Source of the DNA: a virus
Length of the DNA: 27,779 nt
Virus record (IMG/VR): IMGVR_UViG_3300012920_000199
Coordinates: 1 to 27,779 of that record
Reading direction: 5' to 3' (one strand)
The translations under genes and the position numbers were made by a program. Below are positions 8,550 through 17,000 of this stretch, piece by piece; positions within the stretch are counted from its first letter, which is position 1; each line of letters opens with the position of its first letter. The notes under the pieces were generated by a model. That model saw only the letters and a program-made list of their open reading frames with translations, had not been told where the DNA came from and made no database searches.

Positions 8550-8565
8550 TATTTATTGTAAAGTT

Positions 8566-8601
8566 AAGGGCATCTTAATTGGTGCCCTTGCCTTTACTTT
8601 T
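8566..8601 (+). terminator. Intrinsic terminator after the capsid gene
   Basis: A 9-bp stem (AAGGGCATC at 8566-8574 with GGTGCCCTT at 8581-8589, one T-G wobble) closes a 6-nt loop (ttaatt) and is followed by gcctttactttt. It lies in the 74-nt gap after the capsid stop. A GC-rich stem plus T-rich tail in such AT-rich DNA is a convincing Rho-independent terminator, possibly leaky so that downstream neck genes are made at lower level. Confidence 0.8.
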
Positions 8602-8623
8602 AACAATCTTATTATATTATATT

Positions 8624-9388
8624 ATGAAAACAAAAACAACTTCCCAAACTAAAAAATGGGAATTAAAAGATAGAAATTATATCTTAACAGGTAATAAAAC
8701 ACCTATAACATTTACATTAGCATCTAAACATCATTCAAGAACACCTCTTCTTTGGTTTGACAAAGAAAAAGGATATGCAAGAGAATTAAGATATGCTACA
8801 AATCAAAAAAGTCCTTTTGTTGATGAACAAAAAGGGCATGTTACTTTAGCTCATATTGTTTTTAGAGATGGAGCTCTATATGTTCCTAAAACAAATCAAT
8901 GTTTACAAAAATTACTTTCTCTTTATCATCCTGGTAAAGGAGGGTTTTATACAGAAGTTGATAGTGTAGAAGAAGCTAAAGATGATTTATTAGATTTAGA
9001 ATTAGAAATTGAAGCTTTAAATTTAGCTAGAGAATTAGAATTAGACCATGCAGAAGCTGTACTTAGAGTTGAACAAGGATCTTCTGTTACTGATTTGACT
9101 AGTAAAGAAATAAAAAGAGATTTGTTATTATTTGCAAAAAATAACCCAGGTCTTTTTATAAATCTTGTTAGAGATGAAAATGTTCAGTTAAGAAACTTTG
9201 CTATTAAAGCAGTTGAAGCTGGCATAGTTGATTTAGATGGTGATCAAAGAAATTTTTATTGGGCAAAAAATAAAAAGAAATTGATGACAGTTCCTTTTGA
9301 AGAAAATCCATATTCAGCATTTGCTGCGTATTTAAAAACTGATGAAGGTACACAAGTTTATAAATCAATAAATAAAAAATTAAAATAA
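8624..9388 (+). CDS. Conserved-looking phage protein downstream of capsid, unknown function
   Basis: A 254-aa soluble protein. N-terminal segments KKWELKDRNYILTGNKTPIT and PLLWFDKEKGYARELRY, the middle GHVTLAHIVFRDGALYVPK, a very acidic helix (EAKDDLLDLELEIEALN) and a C-terminal half with KEIKRDLLLFAKNNP and NPYSAFAAYLKTDEG give a mixed alpha/beta profile. I recall similar proteins beside capsid genes in marine phages but know no assigned role; a head or neck accessory function is a guess from position. I start it at the ATG at 8624, preceded by an A/T-rich leader. An upstream in-frame TTG at 8579 would fall inside the terminator hairpin and is unlikely. Confidence 0.7.
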   Translation: MKTKTTSQTKKWELKDRNYILTGNKTPITFTLASKHHSRTPLLWFDKEKGYARELRYATNQKSPFVDEQKGHVTLAHIVFRDGALYVPKTNQCLQKLLSLYHPGKGGFYTEVDSVEEAKDDLLDLELEIEALNLARELELDHAEAVLRVEQGSSVTDLTSKEIKRDLLLFAKNNPGLFINLVRDENVQLRNFAIKAVEAGIVDLDGDQRNFYWAKNKKKLMTVPFEENPYSAFAAYLKTDEGTQVYKSINKKLK

Positions 9389-9398
9389 TTTATCTTAT

Positions 9399-9433
9399 AG
9401 TGGTAGGGCTGCTATAAGGTAGCCCTATACACT
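9399..9433 (+). terminator. Long hairpin before the connector genes (possible terminator or processing site)
   Basis: TAGGGCT (9404-9410) pairs exactly with AGCCCTA (9421-9427). The stem extends outward through AGTG (9399-9402) with CACT (9430-9433), with one bulge, and inward by two wobbles and a C-G around an ATAA loop. The following bases are aaaataataatt, so there is no good U-tract on this strand; the A-run would give a U-tract on the opposite strand. It may be a weak terminator, an RNA-processing or stability hairpin, or act bidirectionally. Confidence 0.55.
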
Positions 9434-9448
9434 AAAATAATAATTAAT

Positions 9449-10156
9449 ATGGTTAGCGTAGATACAGTATATCAAAGAGTATTAGCAATTTTAAATAAAG
9501 AAAATCGTGGTTATATGACACCACAGGAATTCAATCTTTTAGCTAATCAAGCACAATTAGAAATATTTGAACAATACTTTTATGATTTGACACAGTTTAA
9601 TAGAGGTGGTCAAATTAATAATGAGTTTGCAAATATTGTAAAAAATATAAAAGAAAAAATAAGTTTATTTAAAAAAACAGCAACATTAACTTATTCAACA
9701 GATACATATGCGTTGCCTTCAGATTTATATAGGTTAGGCACAGTTTATTATAATGATTCAATTGAAGTTGAACCAATTGATCAAATAGAATTTTTATATA
9801 TAAATACTTCACCTTTAACAAAGCCTGATACTACAAGACCTATATACACTAGATCGGGATTATTAATAAAAGTATATCCTACAACAATTACTTCTAATAC
9901 AGAAATAGCAGCTTCATATATTAAAAAACCCGCTACAGTCGAATGGGCTCATGTGGAGGTTACAGATGATAATTCAACAGATATGGTAAAGCTGTTTGAT
10001 TCTTCATCTGCTGTTGATTTTGAATTACACGAATCAGAAGAAACTGTATTAGTATATAAAATATTAGCTTATGCTGGATTAGTTATAAAGCAGCCTGAAA
10101 TAAGTCAGGTAGCAGAAACTAAAGACAGTTTAAAAACACAAAAAGAAAAATCATAA
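9449..10156 (+). CDS. Head-tail connector / ring-like protein 1
   Basis: A 235-aa protein with helical N-terminus (TVYQRVLAILNKENRGYMT; NLLANQAQLEIFEQYFYDL), a strand core containing ALPSDLYRLGTVYYND (88-103) and PIYTRSGLLIKVYPTT (131-146), and C-terminal helices (EETVLVYKILAYAGLVIKQP). This helix/beta/helix order with an 'LPxD' turn resembles T7 gp11 or P22 gp4-type tail-tube and adaptor proteins that stack below the portal. It comes straight before a second protein of the same architecture (3-nt gap). Family membership is judged by pattern only; an alternative is a minor neck protein of another family. Confidence 0.6.
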   Translation: MVSVDTVYQRVLAILNKENRGYMTPQEFNLLANQAQLEIFEQYFYDLTQFNRGGQINNEFANIVKNIKEKISLFKKTATLTYSTDTYALPSDLYRLGTVYYNDSIEVEPIDQIEFLYINTSPLTKPDTTRPIYTRSGLLIKVYPTTITSNTEIAASYIKKPATVEWAHVEVTDDNSTDMVKLFDSSSAVDFELHESEETVLVYKILAYAGLVIKQPEISQVAETKDSLKTQKEKS

Positions 10157-10159
10157 TAG

Positions 10160-11074
10160 ATGGCATTAGGAACCTATAACACAGACGGGACTAAACAAAC
10201 CCAAAAAGAATATTATGCTGGAAACCAAAAAGGTAATTATCAATTTATTCCAATAACAGATATTATAAATAACTTTATAGTATCACAGGTTGGTGACGAT
10301 AAAATAATTAAAAGTGCTAAAAGAGCTGAAGTTGCTTTTCATGCACAAAGAGGAATCCAAGAATTAAATTATGATACTATAAATAATTTAAAAACACAAG
10401 AAATAGATTTACCACCTTCACTTAGTGTAGATTTACCACATGATTTTGTAAGTTATGTACAAATATCAATGGTAGACGATAACGGTATTGAAAGACCTAT
10501 TAAACCTAGCCCAGTATCTACCGCCCCCACTTCTGTATTACAAGATTCAGATTATAATTATTTATTTGATTCAAATGGTAATTTATTAGTAGGCTCTTCA
10601 TCATTAACTGTACAAAGATTTCAAACATCAACAAATGACACATCTGCAACAACAACAGATAGTAGTATAAATTTTTTAGAAGAAGGTTACGGATATAATG
10701 TTGACTTTGGTAAAAGATATGGATTAGATCCTACAACTGCAACAAGATCCGGGTTTTTTATTATAGATGATAATAACGGTACTATATCTTTTTCAAGTGA
10801 TTTAAAAAATAAAGTAATTACTATAAAATATATTTCTGATGGGTTGGATTCAGACGGGGACATGCGAGTACATAAGTTTGCAGAAGAAGCATTATATAAG
10901 TGTATAGCACATGGTATTATGACTGCAAAATCAAATGTTCCTGAATATCAAATAAACAGATTAAAAAAAGAAAGAAGGGCAGCTATAAGATCTGCAAAAC
11001 TTAGGCTTGCTAAAATAAATATTACAGACTTAACTCAAACTATGAGAGGTAAGTCTAAACACATTAAACACTAA
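10160..11074 (+). CDS. Head-tail connector / ring-like protein 2 (tail tubular A-like)
   Basis: A 304-aa protein. A polar N-terminal 25 residues precede helices (ITDIINNFIVSQVGDDKIIK; AEVAFHAQRGIQELNYDTI), then a beta core starting SVDLPHDFVSYVQISMVDDN (89-108), a Ser/Thr/Asn-rich loop region (about 120-175), and a C-terminal helical bundle (RVHKFAEEALYKCIAHGIM; INRLKKERRAAIRSAKLRLA). The 'LPxDF' entry into the strands and helical ends recall T7 gp11/P22 gp4-like ring proteins of the neck. It sits between the preceding connector-like gene and the giant hub gene, as expected of the layer joining portal to tail. The insert around 120-175 may be a surface loop. Confidence 0.65.
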   Translation: MALGTYNTDGTKQTQKEYYAGNQKGNYQFIPITDIINNFIVSQVGDDKIIKSAKRAEVAFHAQRGIQELNYDTINNLKTQEIDLPPSLSVDLPHDFVSYVQISMVDDNGIERPIKPSPVSTAPTSVLQDSDYNYLFDSNGNLLVGSSSLTVQRFQTSTNDTSATTTDSSINFLEEGYGYNVDFGKRYGLDPTTATRSGFFIIDDNNGTISFSSDLKNKVITIKYISDGLDSDGDMRVHKFAEEALYKCIAHGIMTAKSNVPEYQINRLKKERRAAIRSAKLRLAKINITDLTQTMRGKSKHIKH

Positions 11075-11077
11075 TAC

Positions 11078-14000
11078 ATGTCTGAATTAAAGCATACGTT
11101 TACGTCAGGTCGAATGAATAAAGATCTTGACGAAAGACTTATTCCTAATGGAGAATATAGAGACGCTTTAAATATTCAAGTATCTACATCTGAAGGTTCA
11201 GACGTAGGTGCTATTGAAAATGTATTAGGTAATAAACAAATATTTGATTTACAATTAACAAATGCAGCCTGTATAGGTGCTGGTAAAGATTTACTAAATA
11301 AAAAAATATATTGGTTTGTTACAGCTGATGAATTAGATGGTATTTATGAATACGATACATTAAATGATATTGTAGTACCTATATTAATAGATACAAAAAA
11401 TACGAATACTATTACATTAAATGACATTTCATTTTTATCAAACGATGAAGAAGAATTAATACTATCTAATATTTCAAAAAATAATTTATCAAATATAACA
11501 GGTATAAATATTGATGATATACCTTTAATAGAAAATCAAGAAGCTTTAATTTTAAAAAATATTGATATAACCGTATCAAACCCAGCAATTAATATTTCAA
11601 TTCCAAAAAATACAATATTAATGTTGGATAAAAACAATAATTATATATTTAAAAATATTAAGTATACATTAAAAGATTTAGGCAATTTATCCGTAACTTT
11701 TTTACATTCAGATGGTGCTTTATTAAGTTTTTCAAAAAATAATTTTATAAATGGTGTAAATGTATTAGACGGATTATTATTTTTTACAGATAATTTAAAC
11801 GAACCTCGTGTTATAAATATTGAAAAATTTAAGTTTTATTCTAACGAATTATTAGCTTCAGATGGTACAATATTAAAAACGCAAAGCACATCTTTAACAG
11901 ATATTAATAATAATACAAGAGAATTAAACGAATTTGATATTTCATTAGGTGTACAATCGCCACAAACATCCCCTATTTTAACATTAAAAGATACTTTAAG
12001 AGATGGTACTGTTTCTATAGTAATTGATTCTTTTTCTTTTTATAGAAACAATCAATTAGTATTACCTAACAGTGTAGACAGAACAATAAGAGTAACATAT
12101 TCAACTCTTCCTGATTGGAAAATTGGGGATAACATATTATTTGAACCAACTGATGATGATGCAGATTTTAACGCTATATTAGGTATAGAAAGAATATTAT
12201 CTAATATTATTACTTTTTATGTTGTTTCATATTCAGGTACACCTGAAAATAAAAATTATGAAATTGAACAAACTTTAATAGAAGATGAATCTATATATGA
12301 ATTAAAATTTCCAAGATTTGGATATAGATGGAAATATAATGATAATAGATTTTCAACATTTTCTCCTTTTTCAGAAGTAGCATTTTTGCCCGGTGATTTT
12401 AAATATGATGGTAAAAAAGGATTTAATGAAGGTTCAATAAATCAAACAAAAAAAATTATTCTTTCAGATATAAATATTGGGCCTGATACAGTAAAACAAA
12501 TAGATATATTATTAAAATTTGATGATGATAATAATGTATATATATTAGATAACAAAAAAAGAAAAGATATAGTTGATTTAACTTTAGAAATAGAAATTAC
12601 TAAAGAACAAATTAAATCTACTGTTGATAACAAACAACTATTAAGACAATGGGACAATATTCCTAAAAGAGCTAAAAGTCAGGAAATTACAGGAAATAGA
12701 ATTATATATGGTAATTATTTTCAAAATTATGATATATATAATGAACCAAAATTTGAAATTTCTTTAAGAGGTAGAGACAGTGAGTATAAAAGAAGTATTA
12801 AATCAGACAGAAATTATGAAATAGGTGTTGTTTATGTTGATAAATTTAATAGACAAACACCAGTATTAACTAATGACTCAGGTTCTTTTTATGTAAATAA
12901 AGAACAAGCTGTTAGTTACAATGCTTTTAATATAAAATTAACTAATAACCCTCCTGCTTGGGCTACTCATTTTAAATACTTTATTAAAGAAACATCAGCT
13001 GAATATTATAATTTAGCTGCTGATAGATTTTATTTTGATGATGAAAATGGATATGTGTATATTTCTTTTTCTTCGGCAGAAAGAAATAAAGTTACAAAAG
13101 ACACATATTTACTTCTAAAAAAGTTTCATGGTAAAGATGAATTCATTAATACAAGATCTAATAGATATAAAATATTAGATATATTTAATGAGCCACCTGA
13201 ATTTGTGCATGAAAAAATTACTAAAATAGATGTTTTAGGAAATGTATTATTTGCTCAATCATATGGCAGCTCTAATGTGCAAAGTACTAAAACCTCTGGG
13301 TTAACACCTGTAAAAGACAGTATTGCAATACAAATACATTCTGTAAATTCAGATGGGACTCTTGCTAATGCGCCTAGTGGAGATTATGGATTTGATTCTA
13401 TAACTAAAACAAATTTAAAAGTTGGAAAATATGTTAAATTTGAAGTAGGAGGTAAAAGAACAAAAAAATATAGAATTAAATCATTAAGGTATCATATGGA
13501 TGGCCAAGATGAAGCTGAAGTAAAATTTGAAACACCTTTTGGTGATGATGTAGATATTTTATATGAATCTACAGATGCTCCTAAAGCTAATATAAATATG
13601 GAAATTTATGAAGATCAAGCTTTTGCAGGAGATCCTGAATTTAATGGAAGATTTTTTATTAAATTAGAAACAGACGGTACGCTAAAACAAGCTGTAGCTG
13701 AAAATGAAACATTAGATGATAATATTGAATATTATTCTTATGCTAGTGCTTTATTTGATGGAATAGATAGAAATAAAGATAATTTTACAAGTAATGGAAC
13801 TGGAAAAGGTGGGCCCAAACATACACCAATATTTGTAAATGGAGGAGGACGTGAAGGAGCTGATGTTACACCATATGATAAGTTTGCAGATGGAACTAAA
13901 GCAAGTATAGTTTTTGAACAAACAGGGCCAACAGATGATACTTTTTTCTTAAATGCTTTAAGTATAGGTGATAGATTGCGTTTTTCAAATCAAGATACAA

Positions 14001-17000
14001 TATATAGAATAGGTAGAATACAAAAAGAAACTGCTAAATTTAGATGTAGTAGAAGAAATGGTCAAAAAGTTTTACAAGTAAGATTATTATTTCAAAATGA
14101 GGATGACACAAGACAAAGAATAACTAAAACTATATGTGAATTTGATACAGAATTAAACCAAAATAATAGAATTACTGTTGAGTTATTAAAGCCTTTAGAC
14201 GATGAAAAAAGTAATTTTACAACAAACCCTGCTATTTTTGAAACTGAACCTATAAGACAAAAAACAGATTTAGATATTTATTTTGAAACAGAAAAAGCAT
14301 TTTTAATATCGGAGCATGGTAATATTAATAAATTAGATTGGTATAATTGTTTTAGTTTTACTAATGGTGTTGAATCTAATAGAATTAGAGATGATTTTAA
14401 TGCTCCTTTCATAAAAAACGGTGTAAAAGCTTCAACAGTTTTAGAGGAGGGCTATCAAGAAGAGCATAAATTTAATGGTGTAATTTTTTCAGGTATTGTA
14501 AATTCTAAATCTTCAGTTAATAATTCTAATCAGTTTTTACAAGCAGAAACAATAACAAAAGATTTTTTACCTTCATATGGAAGAATTCAAAAACTTCACT
14601 CATGGGATGATAGTTTAGTTGTTTTTTTAGAAAATAAAATTTTAAGAACTCCTGCAAATAAATCAGCTTTGTTTAATGCTGACGGCTCTACAAATTTAAT
14701 ATCAAGTTCTAATGTTATAGGAAATCCTATTGAATATAATGGTGAATATGGAATATCAAATGATCCTCAATCTTTTGCTGTTTTTGGATTTAGATGTTAT
14801 TTTGTTGATCGTAAAAATGGAAAAGTATTTAGACTATCTAAAGATGGATTAACACCTATTTCAGATGTTAATATGGGGGACTTTTTTAGTGATAGATTAG
14901 AAACAACTCAAACTATTTTTGGTTCATTTGATGAAGATAATCAATTATATAATTTGTCTTTTGAAACCGATGCAGATACAGTGTGTTTTTCAGAAGCAAT
15001 AAATGGTTGGCCAACTAGAAAATCTTTTGTTCCTGAATTTGCTGTTTCTATAAATAGTAAGTATTATACTTTTAATAATGGTAATTTATGGCATCATGGC
15101 AATTCTGGTGCTATTAGAAATAATTTTTATGGAGTACAAAGTTTTTCACAAGTACAATTAGAAATTAATGATGATCCTTCTACTGTTAAAAAATTTAAAA
15201 CTTTAGTTTATGAGGGTACAAAAGGATGGACGGCAGATATAAAAACAGATTTAGAAAATTCTAATGATATATCTTTTAAAAGAAAAGAAAATAAATATTT
15301 TGCAAATATTTCAGGAGAAACAAAAACAGCATTAAATTTAGATTTAAAAAAGTTTAATTTTCAAGGTATAGGTAGACCAGCAAGTATTGATACTATAGTA
15401 GATAATAGACCTAATACAACATATAATTTTTCTATTTCAACAACACTAAATATAAATTCAAGTACAGTTGCTTTACCTAATAATAAACCAGGTGAACTTA
15501 TTACAAAAAGCACAGTTAATTTAATATTAAGTCCTAAAACAAATAATTTTAAATTATTAGCCTCTGATTTTTCAGGAACAAATTGCACTTTTACACAAAG
15601 TGGTGATAATGTAAAAATTACATATACTCATGGGTTTAATTTTTATCCTGCAACAACAACTAATATTCAAATACCAATTACTGGGGGAAGGTTAATAAAA
15701 AAAGATGTTACTTTAACTGGCTCTTATACTGTAGCTTTAAGTGGTTGTATTGATAATTTAGGTAATAACACATATTCAATTACAGGGCAACCGGGGCAAA
15801 TTGTAAATATTGTAAATAGACAAATAACAGCAAATCAAGGATTTAAAATTTTAAAAACAGCTGTTACCATCGATAATCCTTCTATATTTAATAATTCAAA
15901 TATATTACAAGATCCTAATGTTGAAGATATAGTTGATATACAAGAAAAAACTGTTTTACCTCAATTTGATGAGTCAAATAGAAATTATATTATAACAGCT
16001 ACAGCAGAGCAGCTTGTTATACCAAATGCAATAATTGTAAGTAAAAAAGTTACTGATAATACTTTAACTTTATTAAATAAAAGTGAATTTAAAACCGTTT
16101 TAGTAAAAGGAGAAAAAAATGCAGAGTTTGTTTATGAATTTAAAAGAGCTGGCACCTTATTAACTACGCAAACAATTATTATAAATGATTCTGAAGAATT
16201 TGAAATTCCATTAGAATTTGACGATACCGATTATACTGTAGCAAGAACATATACATTAACATTTAGAGTTGGAAATAAAACAGAATTTGGTACTAATTTT
16301 GGAGCTACTATAATAACATTTACAAGATCAGCAGTTGCAAATAATAAAATTAATTTAAAAATTGTACATGATGATATTTCTACCTCTCCTAAGTTTGCTG
16401 ATAATGAATACTCTATATTTACTCGTAGTTCTGCAATAAGAAGTGATTCTTTACAATTAACTTTAAATTCTTCTTATGCATATCAAATTATTAGAAATGC
16501 AATTTTTCCTGATGATTTTGATGGAGATACCGATAATCCTAATCCATTAGATACTCAAAGAATAGACAATGTAACTTTTCCTAAATTTAACATAAGTGTT
16601 GGTACAACAAATTCAACGGATCACATTGTTACAATAGATTATAAAATTTCTATGATTAATATTTTTGGTGGTAGAAATATATTATTAGATTTAAATAAAT
16701 TTGTGAATAGATTAGTAACATTAACAATTAATTATAGTGATTCTCAAAACACTCATGATACCGGTAGTAATGATGATTATACTACTGCAATTACAGGTAG
16801 TACAACAATACAAGGAATAGCTGGTTCAGATGCTACATCAACTACTCAAACAGATATTAAAATAACAACAACTAGTGGAAAACAATTAATAAGTGGATTA
16901 GGATTAGATGAATTCCAATTATTTGATGGTTCAACTAATGTTACTAATACATATGAAACAGACGGTAAACTTCAATTTCAAACTGCAGCAAAAGGAACTA

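Noticed and set aside
8467-8652. 61-aa open frame spanning the capsid end and the terminator
   Set aside because: It overlaps the capsid gene out of frame, crosses the terminator hairpin and has no plausible leader.
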